The notes under the pieces are model-generated. The model ran no database searches and was not told where the DNA came from. It saw only the letters and a list, made by a program, of their open reading frames with translations. Positions 1-7,396 of a stretch of DNA of 20,302 bases are shown here, piece after piece. Source of the DNA: CAZWSX01 sp964636985 (GTDB lineage Bacteria; Planctomycetota; Planctomycetia; Pirellulales; Pirellulaceae). Each line of letters starts with the position of its first letter. The stretch's first letter is position 1. The translations under genes and the position numbers were made by a program. The stretch spans positions 1 to 20,302 of the forward strand of contig CAZWSX010000060.1 in the NCBI GenBank assembly GCA_964636985.1. The letters are read 5' to 3'.

Positions 1-51
1 ACTCCCTTGGTAAGGGAGAGGTCGAGAGTTCAATCCTCTCTTGCAGCACCA
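1..51 (+). tRNA. tRNA-Thr (GGT), 3' part only
   Basis: This is the 3' part of a tRNA cut by the window edge. The anticodon stem CTCCC/GGGAG (2-6, 14-18) closes the 7-base loop TTGGTAA, with anticodon GGT at 9-11, which reads Thr codons ACC and ACU. The variable loop is at 19-23. The T-stem GAGAG/CTCTC encloses TTCAATC (29-35). The 3' acceptor strand is at 41-47, followed by discriminator A48 and an encoded CCA at 49-51. The D-arm and 5' acceptor strand lie outside the window. The 3' end is intact, as expected when an element integrates into a tRNA gene and rebuilds it. Confidence 0.93.
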
Positions 52-52
52 T
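29..52. other. Probable attachment site (attL/attR) at the tRNA 3' end
   Basis: The recombinase gene abuts and enters the tRNA-Thr 3' end: its stop codon is at 30-32, inside the T-loop. An integrase gene next to a tRNA 3' end is the classic arrangement of a tRNA-targeted island, so the crossover probably lies at or close to this segment. I looked for a second copy of the tRNA tail in the window and did not see one, so the other junction must be beyond 20302 and the exact core cannot be defined here. Confidence 0.45.
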
Positions 53-1682
53 TCATCAACATACCCCCTGAAAACCCCGCTAACGCTCTGAATGGCAACG
101 CTATTTCCGGTGTTCTAGGGCCTTCATTTCGGGTGTACTTTATGCGGTCTGCGAAGGCCAGCTTTAGCACCGTTCTGCGCAAGGAAACCTGCCCTGTTTC
201 CCATATTTTCCAAGGGTTTGCGAGGAATCCAAGCGCGAGTTCTAGGCTCTGCGAAAACTTGCCCGGCGGTTCAACCTGTTTGGCCATCTGTTCTGACAAG
301 ACGAGCTTCTGACGTTCAAGCTCGGCGACCTTCGCCTCGTAGCTGCGGACGACCGTTGTGTTTGATGCTTCGAGAATCCGGGAAAGCAGGGTTTCGATCT
401 GCTTGTCGACCTCGACGATACGGCGCTGACCCGACCGGACGACTTCCAACGCTTGGGTACGGCGTTGCTCCCAAGCAGCTGCAAACATGGCGCGCGCGAC
501 TGACAAGAGACCCTGTGTCGGCTGCAGTGTTCGGATTAGATCACCGATGTCGTCTTCGAGCTTGGCGCGAGGGATCGACTTCGCGTACTGCGGACAGGCC
601 GGAGTTTGGCACAGATAGTAAGGGTAACTCTTCGTCTTGCCCTTCGGCCAAGATGACCGCAGCGGCTTGCTGCAATCGGCGCAGATAACGATGCCTCGAC
701 AGGCGAAATCATCACCGATGTTTTTCCGTGCAGGGGCGTAGGCAGTGCCGTTTCGGCGCGCCTGCACCTTGTCGAAGGTGTCGAGCGAGATCAGCGGTTC
801 ATGCTGGCCCTTGAGCCAGTTCAAACCATAAGTCTCGCTGCAGATGTGGCCAGTGTAGACCGGCTGGGTCATGATGTCGGCGATCCGCTGCCAGGCAACT
901 TCGCCCTGCGCGTTGCGCGGAAATTCGGGGAAGGTTTCCAAGAAGCGTTTGATTTCAGACTGAGTCTGGAAGCGGCCACTCGCAAAACTTTCGATCGCCT
1001 CGCGAACGATGCTCGCGAAAGGCTCATGCGGGATCAGAACCTTGCCTCGACCCTTGATGGTCTCGAAGCGATAGCCGATGGGCGCTTTGTGAATCCAAAA
1101 GCCCGCCTGCATCCGGGCCTTCATTTTCTGTGCGACTTGGCGACCATTCTGCAACCGTTCAAGCTCACCCTGCGCGGCCATGATCGTTTCGAGAAACTTG
1201 TCCTCGGCTGTGTTGCCGATGCGGTAGTTCAAGCACTCGATGCGCACGCCCCGTCGATGGAATGCTTCCCGCAGGTCGAGATGAAACCTTGTGTCACGGG
1301 CAAACCGCTTCAGATCATCAAAGATCACAACGAACGATTCATCCGGCTGTGCATCAACGTAGCTGAGGAGAGCGACCATGCCTGGTCGCTTCATGAAGTC
1401 ACCGCCCCCTGAGATCGTGTCGGGAAAAACGGCGACGACCTCGTAGCCACGCGCCATCGCATATTCCCTACAGCGCGTTTCCTGAGAAACGAGGCCGTGC
1501 CCTTCCGCTTCCTGCTGTCTTGATGAAACCCGGCAGTACAGGATTGCCTTTACTGCGTTGTTGTCCTGTTCGTCTTCAATCTCACTTGCCTTGGTCGATT
1601 TCGACGCTGCCTTCTTGGCTTTCGCCTTCTTGGCAGATCGCTGCCTGACAACGGCCCCTGATATTGTCTTTCCTGTCGTCAT
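30..1682 (-). CDS. Large serine recombinase (element integrase)
   Basis: This 550-aa protein is a large serine recombinase that should catalyse element integration and excision through a Ser-DNA intermediate. The resolvase domain is at about 45-190, with YCRVSS (catalytic Ser probably S53) and the arginine-containing DDLKRFARD (122-130). The recombinase domain is at about 195-310. A zinc ribbon with Cys334, 337, 358 and 363 and a coiled coil (about 418-475) follow, as is usual in this family. The first 40 residues are a Lys/Ala-rich basic extension. The ATG has a strong ribosome site (AAGGAGG) five bases upstream and overlaps the preceding stop as ATGA, favouring co-translation with the 107-aa gene. 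The last codons (NGAARED-stop) lie in or against the tRNA 3' end, so the C-terminus is encoded within the likely att region. The class is confident; the tRNA as its target is inferred from position. Confidence 0.93.
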   Translation of the reverse strand: MTTGKTISGAVVRQRSAKKAKAKKAASKSTKASEIEDEQDNNAVKAILYCRVSSRQQEAEGHGLVSQETRCREYAMARGYEVVAVFPDTISGGGDFMKRPGMVALLSYVDAQPDESFVVIFDDLKRFARDTRFHLDLREAFHRRGVRIECLNYRIGNTAEDKFLETIMAAQGELERLQNGRQVAQKMKARMQAGFWIHKAPIGYRFETIKGRGKVLIPHEPFASIVREAIESFASGRFQTQSEIKRFLETFPEFPRNAQGEVAWQRIADIMTQPVYTGHICSETYGLNWLKGQHEPLISLDTFDKVQARRNGTAYAPARKNIGDDFACRGIVICADCSKPLRSSWPKGKTKSYPYYLCQTPACPQYAKSIPRAKLEDDIGDLIRTLQPTQGLLSVARAMFAAAWEQRRTQALEVVRSGQRRIVEVDKQIETLLSRILEASNTTVVRSYEAKVAELERQKLVLSEQMAKQVEPPGKFSQSLELALGFLANPWKIWETGQVSLRRTVLKLAFADRIKYTRNEGPRTPEIALPFRALAGFSGGMLMNGAARED

Positions 1683-2002
1683 GATGCCTCCTTGCCCTCG
1701 TCTACCAGCTCGGATCGTACCACGGCAGCTTCCAGCACAGCCTTCAGATCAAGCGACTGTCCACAGTTTTCAGCGCCCTTGTGAACCCCAGGACCTTCCA
1801 GCGCTGAGGCATCCAGTGTTGGCGCAATCGACCACCCCAGATCGACGAAGCCAATCACAATCGACCATATCGTCTCGATCAGAGCGCGCTTTTGGTCATC
1901 AGGGATGTTCTCGTTCTCAAAGTAGGGCAACCAGTCCCGCCAGTCAAAGCGAAGGACTGGCGGAACATTTTCTGGTGGTGATGTCGGCGTCTGGAAGTTC
2001 AT
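1679..2002 (-). CDS. Small protein of unknown function, coupled to the recombinase
   Basis: I do not recognise this 107-aa protein. It starts MNFQTPTSPPENVPP, with a Pro-rich N-terminus and an aromatic stretch (RFDWRDWLPYF) followed by a helix predicted from IPDDQKRALIETIWSIVIGF. There is no clear signal peptide. A longer reading from GTG at 2020 would overlap the upstream stop as GTGA, but AGGGGAG lies eight bases before the ATG at 2002, so the shorter form is preferred. It ends in an ATGA overlap with the recombinase and so is probably made in a fixed ratio with it. A role as recombinase partner or directionality factor is possible from position only. Confidence 0.7.
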   Translation of the reverse strand: MNFQTPTSPPENVPPVLRFDWRDWLPYFENENIPDDQKRALIETIWSIVIGFVDLGWSIAPTLDASALEGPGVHKGAENCGQSLDLKAVLEAAVVRSELVDEGKEAS

Positions 2003-2010
2003 CGATAACG

Positions 2011-2017
2011 CTCCCCT
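2011..2017 (-). promoter_or_regulatory. Ribosome binding site deciding the start of the 107-aa gene
   Basis: On the minus strand this reads AGGGGAG, eight bases before ATG at 2002. It favours that ATG over the GTG at 2020 that overlaps the previous stop codon. Confidence 0.6.
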
Positions 2018-2730
2018 CACATGCTCGGTCCGCTGCGAGTCTGGCCGCGCCCGTTCTTGAGTGCTTGCTTACCGCCTCGGTCGTTTTCGATGAAGGTGGA
2101 GCGTTCGGCCTTTTCCGCATCGACCTGTGCCTGGAAGTAGCGCTTGTCGAGTTCTTTGCCCCAGTCATAGAAGCTGCCATCTTCGACTGCCTCGTAGGCT
2201 TCGGCCATGATACTGCGCGCCTTGGCGTGCGTGATCCCAAGTTCGTCCCCGTAGCGCTCTGCCTGTTCCGCCAACACTCGGTTGAACGTCAGCTTGTTGC
2301 CCCGCTCGAGAATATCAGCGATCTCGGCTCCATAGATAAGGCCGCGCGATTTTTCTGTTGGGGTCAGATTCTCCTCGCGCTGAACCAGTTGCTCACGCAA
2401 CTGATTCATTGTCTGGCCGGTGCGCTCCCGAAACAGATCACGAAGGATCGTTTCTGCCTTTGCAGCGTCAAAGCGTTGGGACCGCGCAATGGCATAGCTG
2501 TAGTCGCCAAGCTGGTCGACAAAGGAACCACTCTCGCGGATACCCCGTTCAATGATTTTCGTCACCGCCTCAAAATCGGCATACAACCGGTTTGTCAGCA
2601 TCCGCCCTGAAAAACTCTCACGGGCAGCATCCTCTTTACCTGCGGGATCATTCCGGGTTGGATTGGCGATTTCGTTGGTTACCGTGGGTTTTTCAGCGAC
2701 TTCCTTAGTCGTTTCGGTCTTTTTGGTCAT
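2017..2730 (-). CDS. Hypothetical soluble protein, first gene of the recombinase operon
   Basis: This 237-aa protein is not recognised. The first 40 residues are Lys/Thr/Glu-rich and look disordered. The rest is strongly helical and charged, with a region around QLREQLVQREENLTPTEKSR that could form a coiled coil and a Gly/Arg/Lys-rich tail. No membrane segment or catalytic motif is visible. Its ATG follows AAAGGAG at good spacing (six bases), and a promoter-like element lies 37 bases upstream. The next gene begins right at its stop codon, so it appears to lead a three-gene operon ending in the recombinase. A DNA-binding or accessory role in recombination or transfer is a guess from context. 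Confidence 0.75.
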   Translation of the reverse strand: MTKKTETTKEVAEKPTVTNEIANPTRNDPAGKEDAARESFSGRMLTNRLYADFEAVTKIIERGIRESGSFVDQLGDYSYAIARSQRFDAAKAETILRDLFRERTGQTMNQLREQLVQREENLTPTEKSRGLIYGAEIADILERGNKLTFNRVLAEQAERYGDELGITHAKARSIMAEAYEAVEDGSFYDWGKELDKRYFQAQVDAEKAERSTFIENDRGGKQALKNGRGQTRSGPSM

Positions 2731-2766
2731 GGTTTTCTCCTTTCTAAGTTAGAACAAAAGAGGAAC

Positions 2767-2794
2767 ATTATCCTGAACCGGTGCCCTAAGGCAA
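2767..2794 (-). promoter_or_regulatory. Probable sigma70-type promoter for the recombinase operon
   Basis: On the minus strand, TTGCCT (2789-2794) and GATAAT (2767-2772) are separated by 16 bases, close to consensus. The element sits 37 bases before the 237-aa gene, in one of the few real gaps of the minus-strand cluster. It would let the recombinase genes be expressed separately from the transfer-type genes upstream. Confidence 0.45.
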
Positions 2795-2816
2795 GGAAAA
2801 TCTTCCTATTTTCGAT

Positions 2817-2840
2817 AATCCAGTTCTACGGCACTGGATT
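2817..2840. repeat. Perfect 8-bp inverted repeat upstream of the recombinase-operon promoter
   Basis: AATCCAGT and ACTGGATT flank an 8-base spacer. The repeat lies 22 bases upstream of the proposed -35 box. There is no T-tract on either side, so a terminator is unlikely. An operator for a regulator of integration or excision fits the position. Confidence 0.4.
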
Positions 2841-2908
2841 TATTGGCGTGCGCGCCAGACGGTGGCATTTCACGTCGTCATGGAGCTCGTGTGCGTTTTC
2901 AGACCTCC

Positions 2909-3415
2909 TCAGTCTTGGCTTTGTTTGGGACCAGAGACCGGAGGCGGGCTGTCCGAGAGTGGTTCGCTGGCTCGCTTGAAGGACGTTCGGACTTCGTTCT
3001 GCGGGCGTTCCCGCGCGTGAACCTCTTCGACAAGCGCATCCAGCGCTTTCCGCCGTTCTTCTGCGGCAGCCTCTAGCGCGTCGAGATGGTCGCGCAGGAC
3101 TGCGCGGTGCGCGGCCTGGTTGATGTTCTCCAAAGTTCTTGAGGCAAACCCCGGCGGAACCGGATGATTGAGCTCAGATTTCGTAGCATCTGCCAAAAGC
3201 TTGCCACGCGCCTCCGCAACGCGCTGGTCGTACTCGGCCTCGAGTTTGCGAGTGAGTGACTCTTGGCGCTCATCAAACTGATCATTGAGGCTGCGAACCC
3301 GAGCCCAGTCGTCTCCGTCCTTCAGAATGCGTGCCAGATGTCTCATCGTTGCGCTATCCAGCGTTCGCCTTAATTCCTGACCGATGTCGGTTTCATCTTT
3401 ATCGGATGGAGTCAT
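2909..3415 (-). CDS. Hypothetical coiled-coil protein
   Basis: This 168-aa protein is not recognised. It is almost entirely charged helix, with long Glu/Arg/Ala-rich stretches (about 20-75 and 100-145) that suggest coiled coil, and a Pro/Ser-rich tail (LSDSPPPVSGPKQSQD). It has no signal peptide or membrane segment. The ATG is preceded by AAAGG at suitable spacing and lies 13 bases after the stop of the preceding gene, so it is the last gene of the coupling-protein operon. A structural or adaptor role in the transfer module is inferred from position only. Confidence 0.72.
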   Translation of the reverse strand: MTPSDKDETDIGQELRRTLDSATMRHLARILKDGDDWARVRSLNDQFDERQESLTRKLEAEYDQRVAEARGKLLADATKSELNHPVPPGFASRTLENINQAAHRAVLRDHLDALEAAAEERRKALDALVEEVHARERPQNEVRTSFKRASEPLSDSPPPVSGPKQSQD

Positions 3416-3428
3416 CGATTTGCCTTTC

Positions 3429-3719
3429 TCAGCAAAATTGGATTAGACTTCCGAAATGGTTGTGTTTCAGGATTTTGAGGACGTTAAAGAATGGCTCGAA
3501 CCACTCGATTACCTTGCGTTCTGGGAGGCCGTCGCACCGTACCAGTTGGTTTTGCAGGATCGTGACCATTGCGACGAGCTCATTGTGGGCGCAATCGTCG
3601 ACGCGAAGCTCGTTCTTGAAGTGCTGAAGGGCTTGGCTGCGATGGAATTGCAGGAAGCCTTTTGCCTTCCCTTCCGCGTGCCGGAGCCAGTTGCAGCACA
3701 GTATCTTCGCAGCCTTCAT
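3429..3719 (-). CDS. Small hypothetical protein
   Basis: This 96-aa protein begins MKAAKILCCNWLRHAEGKAKG. It is helical and basic, with several Cys and His residues in the first half and no membrane segment or signal peptide. The reading frame is open further upstream, but the ATG at 3719 overlaps the stop of the 82-aa gene as ATGA, the junction style used throughout this cluster, and the extra upstream residues duplicate the coding space of that gene in another frame. No family recognised. It is probably part of the transfer operon by position. Confidence 0.6.
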   Translation of the reverse strand: MKAAKILCCNWLRHAEGKAKGFLQFHRSQALQHFKNELRVDDCAHNELVAMVTILQNQLVRCDGLPERKVIEWFEPFFNVLKILKHNHFGSLIQFC

Positions 3720-3964
3720 TGAGATGCCTCTGCCTTGAAGAAGCGCACCCAGGGGCAATGACCGGCCTCGGCGGGAACCTTGATCACGCCTATCCAACCG
3801 ACGAAGGTGCAGGAGATATACCAGCGATCGGCGAGGGGATTGTTGGGATCACCATTGTCGCGGAACTGGTACTCCCAGATCGCATGTGGTGTGCCCCAGT
3901 CGAGATAGGCGAACCAAATTCCGATCGGGACAACCAGCCACAAAAAGAGAGATGCATATCTCAT
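3716..3964 (-). CDS. Small membrane-anchored or secreted protein
   Basis: This 82-aa protein begins MRYASLFLWLVVPIGIWFAYL, a single hydrophobic segment (about 4-21) that could be an uncleaved signal anchor. A short, Trp- and Cys-containing presumably periplasmic part follows (WYISCTFVGWIGVIKV). Both ends overlap neighbours by four bases (ATGA with the coupling ATPase upstream and with the 96-aa gene downstream), a strong sign of a real co-translated gene. No family recognised; a periplasmic accessory of the transfer channel is possible. Confidence 0.68.
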   Translation of the reverse strand: MRYASLFLWLVVPIGIWFAYLDWGTPHAIWEYQFRDNGDPNNPLADRWYISCTFVGWIGVIKVPAEAGHCPWVRFFKAEASQ

Positions 3965-5400
3965 GTTGGTCTCCGGCTTGGAGTGGTCAAGGTGAGCACC
4001 GGATCAGGCACTAGCCGACCGCCTTCGATCGGGTTTTCGGTCACGAGGTGACAGAAGGGGGCGATTTGCTGCTGGCCGATTTTTCGGGCGACGAAGAATC
4101 CGAGTCCCTTGACATGGATGAGCTGCTGATCCGCAGGCATCGCCATCAGCTCGGCAGGAGACATCCACCGTTGCCGCTGCAATGACATGTTGGTGTTCAG
4201 TCGCAGGCTCTCACTGTCAGCCCCAAGAGAGGCACCGACTGCCAGTTGCTCACCCATAGCGCGACTGACTCGTTCCGCTTCATCGACGCTGGAGAAACCG
4301 AACCATTGCTTAACGATGCTGTTTTCTTCAATCGTTTGGGTTCCAAGCCGACCGAACCGCCGCTCGATTTCGCTCCGACTCTGAGCCACCATGTGGACCT
4401 CCGCACCAAACCCCCGCAGGGTCGTCAGAGACTCTGTCAGCGTCTTCAAAGGCGCGTTGGTGAACTCCTCAGCTATGACCCGCAACCTTCCGGCACCGCC
4501 ATAGATCGCCTGTAAAAACCCCATCAAGTGAAGGGCGTAGTAGGGTCCCAGTTCCTGAATGTAGGACTGCGGACCGATAAGGAAGATGAAGTACCCTTGC
4601 CGGATCAGGTCGGCATGGCCGAGGGGAGCGCCGCGACCGGCATCCTGCAGGATCGTGCCAGGGCGAAATTGGCGCAGTGCACTCTGTGCCGCCTCGAGAT
4701 GCTGAAACCAGTGTTCGTGAGCCACCATGCCCAGCAAGGCTTGCGCTAGCCCCTTCAGCGCTGCATCGCCCTCTTCGGCTTCAATCGCTGCAAACTTCTG
4801 CAGCATGTCCGGATCGCCAAGCAAAGCCGCAACGCCCCCAGGCGTTGCCAGACGCGGATTGCGCGACAACAGCACAGACACAGCGAACTCGATCATCAGC
4901 CGGGGCCATGCCCTGAAGTAACGGTTTCGTGCGTCACCATCGGCAGGTTCCTCGATCAGCGCATGGGTGATCTTGTCCAGCGCGTAGATCAGTTCTGCCG
5001 GAACGCGCGCATGGATCGATGTCGCTGCATCGAAGGGATTGAGTTTGATGCGATGGCGGCACTCGGGCCAAGTGTTGAGGTCATCAACAACCGCGACCGG
5101 AATTCCAAGGTCTGCGAGCATGTCAGCGGACTGACGTGCAAGTTCACCGTTCTTGGAATCAATGGCTAGCACAGATGTGCCCGTCATGCTGGCAGCGTAG
5201 GAATAGAGCCATGGCATCGGGCCGCAGGTTGTCTTGTTCGATCCGGCCGCCCCGAGGAGCAGGCTGCTCCCCTTGGGCGCGAAGATCGGGGCTCCCCTTT
5301 CCAAGGTCAGGCCGATCAGGCGCTGGCCGTGCGGATCGATGGGCGCGCCGGTACCCCGGCGCGCTCTTGAGTAAAGACGGTGTCCGAAGGGCCAGCTCAC
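3961..5400 (-). CDS. VirD4/TraG-type conjugative coupling ATPase (T4CP), no TM anchor
   Basis: This 479-aa protein fits the type IV coupling ATPases that recruit and pump DNA or protein substrates into a T4SS channel. A P-loop variant GAAGSNKTT lies at 50-58, with Asn instead of the usual Gly before Lys. The Walker B region is RVIAEEFTNAP (307-317), with Glu-Glu-Phe where Asp-Glu-Phe is common. QSRSEIERRFG (340-350) and ENSIVKQWFGF (359-369) match the C-terminal part of the RecA-like fold in TraG/VirD4 proteins. The frame continues upstream, but that extension lies in the coding space of the two-TM gene; the GTG at 5400 overlaps its stop as GTGA and has GAGGGA upstream. Unlike VirD4, it then has no N-terminal TM segments; the preceding 102-aa protein may supply them. 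Confidence 0.88.
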   Translation of the reverse strand: MSWPFGHRLYSRARRGTGAPIDPHGQRLIGLTLERGAPIFAPKGSSLLLGAAGSNKTTCGPMPWLYSYAASMTGTSVLAIDSKNGELARQSADMLADLGIPVAVVDDLNTWPECRHRIKLNPFDAATSIHARVPAELIYALDKITHALIEEPADGDARNRYFRAWPRLMIEFAVSVLLSRNPRLATPGGVAALLGDPDMLQKFAAIEAEEGDAALKGLAQALLGMVAHEHWFQHLEAAQSALRQFRPGTILQDAGRGAPLGHADLIRQGYFIFLIGPQSYIQELGPYYALHLMGFLQAIYGGAGRLRVIAEEFTNAPLKTLTESLTTLRGFGAEVHMVAQSRSEIERRFGRLGTQTIEENSIVKQWFGFSSVDEAERVSRAMGEQLAVGASLGADSESLRLNTNMSLQRQRWMSPAELMAMPADQQLIHVKGLGFFVARKIGQQQIAPFCHLVTENPIEGGRLVPDPVLTLTTPSRRPT

Positions 5401-5705
5401 CGGACCATCCCTCGCTGTTTGAGGTCGTTCTCGGAGGCCATCGGATCGCCACGGGTCTCGCCGCCTTGCGCCTTGTATCGCCGCAGCTTGCGGCCATGCA
5501 GGACGAGGCTGATGACTTCGCCGATAGCGCTGATCAGCAAGCTCGCGCCCGCCATGGCACTGATGATTGCGATCAGGCCCGCCCCCCAATTCACAGGAGA
5601 GGTCCATTGCCAGAACATCCAAGCATAGCCGAGCACGCCGATGGACAGGAGGAACAGCATGTTGATCCGAAGAATGGCGCGGAATCCAGGTTTACCGTCG
5701 ATCAT
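5397..5705 (-). CDS. Two-TM small protein, possible membrane subunit of the coupling ATPase
   Basis: This 102-aa protein begins MIDGKPGFRAILRINMLFLL. Two hydrophobic segments (about 15-33 and 41-67) are followed by a basic cytoplasmic tail with RKLRRYKAQGG. The ATG at 5705 has GGGGAG upstream, which favours it over a longer reading. It ends in a GTGA overlap with the coupling ATPase. Many T4CPs carry two N-terminal TM helices in the same chain, so this gene and the next look like a split version of one protein. That is inference from topology and coupling; no family was recognised. Confidence 0.75.
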   Translation of the reverse strand: MIDGKPGFRAILRINMLFLLSIGVLGYAWMFWQWTSPVNWGAGLIAIISAMAGASLLISAIGEVISLVLHGRKLRRYKAQGGETRGDPMASENDLKQRGMVR

Positions 5706-5716
5706 TTTGCTCCCCT

Positions 5717-6403
5717 TCAGAATGCGAAGCCGGAGCCGGTGATTGTCACCGGAACGGCACCTGCCGCCTCCAGAAAGGCGCGCCACTCTGGCACCAGCCG
5801 CGCTTCCAGCCCGTCAGAGCTGTAAGTCGATTTCAGCTGGCCGACGCCGTGCATCATGACGGCGCAGCCGGTCAGAAATGGCCGGTCCGGCGGGGGCAAA
5901 CCAACGGTACCTTCGAGGAAAGCGTTGCCATCAATGGCAGAGCTCCACTCCAGGCCATCTGTGAAGAGAACGACTGTGACGTTGCCCTGCTGGCAGACGG
6001 ATTCTAGGGAGGAGAAGAAGGCCAGGATTGAACTTGTACCCTGAACATCGAGCTGCCCGGAAGCTGCTAGCCCCGGCAGGGAGCGAAAGTAACCGCCGAA
6101 TTCTGGTGCAAGCCTGGTGGCACTGCTTGAACGCATGTCGGTCACACGCGCCGAAATGTTGATCAAGATATGCGCAAGTCCAGCGTTACCGATCGACACC
6201 ATTTGCAGATCATGCGGGGCAGCAAGCCCTGCCACATAGTTCTCGACCCAAGCCCCGGCGGCATCTGCTGAGCGGGGATCATGAAGAAAGGTCGATGTGC
6301 CCGAGATATCGACGCCGAAGATGGTGCGCGGCGGAGTCTGGGCAGTGGCTGCAGCCGCGAAGATGCAGGTCGTGGCCACGATCGCAGTTGTGGTGAGTCT
6401 CAT
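5717..6403 (-). CDS. Secreted von Willebrand factor A (VWA) domain protein
   Basis: This 228-aa protein has a cleavable signal peptide (about 1-21, ending ATA-Q), so it acts in the periplasm or outside. A MIDAS-like metal site is visible: D32-I-S34-G-T36, the Thr of QGTSS (T123) and VVLFTDG with D149. Such domains bind ligands through a divalent metal. Only the VWA fold is present, with nothing extra at the C-terminus. The ATG has AGGAGG upstream and lies just after the stop of the four-TM gene, and the two-TM gene follows after a short gap. A scaffold or contact role in the envelope for the transfer apparatus is inferred. Confidence 0.82.
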   Translation of the reverse strand: MRLTTTAIVATTCIFAAAATAQTPPRTIFGVDISGTSTFLHDPRSADAAGAWVENYVAGLAAPHDLQMVSIGNAGLAHILINISARVTDMRSSSATRLAPEFGGYFRSLPGLAASGQLDVQGTSSILAFFSSLESVCQQGNVTVVLFTDGLEWSSAIDGNAFLEGTVGLPPPDRPFLTGCAVMMHGVGQLKSTYSSDGLEARLVPEWRAFLEAAGAVPVTITGSGFAF

Positions 6404-6406
6404 GGT

Positions 6407-7396
6407 TTAGTCCTCCTTGGACAGGCCGCCGATTTGGGCGAGCAGGTTGTGAACACGTGTCGAATCAAGCACTTCCGCCATGTGCCGCTTAAAGGCTGCT
6501 TCAGTGCTGAAACTGGCCGGAATTGCCTCGGCCTCCGCATCCGGGAAGACAACAGTCATTGCGTCTTTCCCACGCCCTGCGGCAAACCGGCGCCGCGCCG
6601 CGTCGAGCTTGCGCAGAACCACGATGAGGCACGCGTGTGCCGCCTTGCGCGCATAGGTGAGGTTGAGGTCAAGCGGCAGCGCTAGCCGTGCGGCGCGGTC
6701 TTCTTCGAGTGCCTCGCGCAAATCGGCAATCATCTCCAGAAGGACCGCCACCTTTTCGCGCACCCAGGGGCTGATCCGTGGCACCTGCGTCCACACATTG
6801 AATGCGACCAGGGCCTTTCCAAGACAATGGGACGCCAAAGCCACTGAGATGATCATGCCGAAGGAAAGGCCAAGGAACAGAAGCGTATTGGGCACGATAG
6901 CCAACCACTCGGCTACATCCGTCGAGGCCGACGGCTCCGCGATAATCTGCTGACTTCCCAATGTGCCTCGGGGCGCAGACGTAAGAGCTCCGACTGCGTC
7001 CTCGGCTGCCTGCCAGGCGGCAAAGCCCAGGGACACGGAAAGGCCGAGGCAAAAAAGCGGAATGCCAATGCTCGAAAGCGTCGACAGCCACCAGCGTGTG
7101 AAATGGTCTCCCTCATTGTGCAGCTTGACATGCACCATGCCGATGACTGCCGGAACCATCATCGCGAAGGCAGTGCCAGAGATGGCAGTGCCCAGCACTT
7201 CGACCTCGATGATCGAAAACAGAAGCGTCGCGAACAGCGTTTCAATGGTAACGATGAGCAAGAACAAAGTGCCGTAGAAAACCATCTGCACCGCCATTGC
7301 ACGGAGCCTATGGTCTTCGATCTCACATGCCCGATAGACCGCCGTCAGGACCAATTGCAGCCGGTCCAATTGGCGATAATCTTGATCAGGAAACAT
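6407..7396 (-). CDS. Four-TM membrane protein with helical cytoplasmic tail
   Basis: This 329-aa protein starts MFPDQDYRQLDRL. Four hydrophobic segments lie at about 37-63, 70-90, 108-128 and 165-188. A long charged, helical C-terminal part (about 210-325, rich in Ala, Arg and Glu) is probably cytoplasmic. The ATG at 7396 overlaps the upstream stop by one base (TGATG), which argues against the longer open frame. It sits between a 126-aa soluble protein and the VWA protein, so it may anchor the VWA protein or form part of a membrane complex with the coupling ATPase. No known family was recognised. Confidence 0.8.
   Translation of the reverse strand: MFPDQDYRQLDRLQLVLTAVYRACEIEDHRLRAMAVQMVFYGTLFLLIVTIETLFATLLFSIIEVEVLGTAISGTAFAMMVPAVIGMVHVKLHNEGDHFTRWWLSTLSSIGIPLFCLGLSVSLGFAAWQAAEDAVGALTSAPRGTLGSQQIIAEPSASTDVAEWLAIVPNTLLFLGLSFGMIISVALASHCLGKALVAFNVWTQVPRISPWVREKVAVLLEMIADLREALEEDRAARLALPLDLNLTYARKAAHACLIVVLRKLDAARRRFAAGRGKDAMTVVFPDAEAEAIPASFSTEAAFKRHMAEVLDSTRVHNLLAQIGGLSKED

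Noticed and set aside
801..2610. Long plus-strand open frames opposite the recombinase and the 237-aa gene
   Set aside because: They are antisense to genes with clear motifs and ribosome sites, and their translations show no protein-like features.
5401..5622. N-terminal extension of the coupling ATPase to 5622
   Set aside because: It reads the two-TM gene in another frame, is Arg/Pro/Gly-rich without structure, and the GTGA junction at 5397-5400 explains the start.
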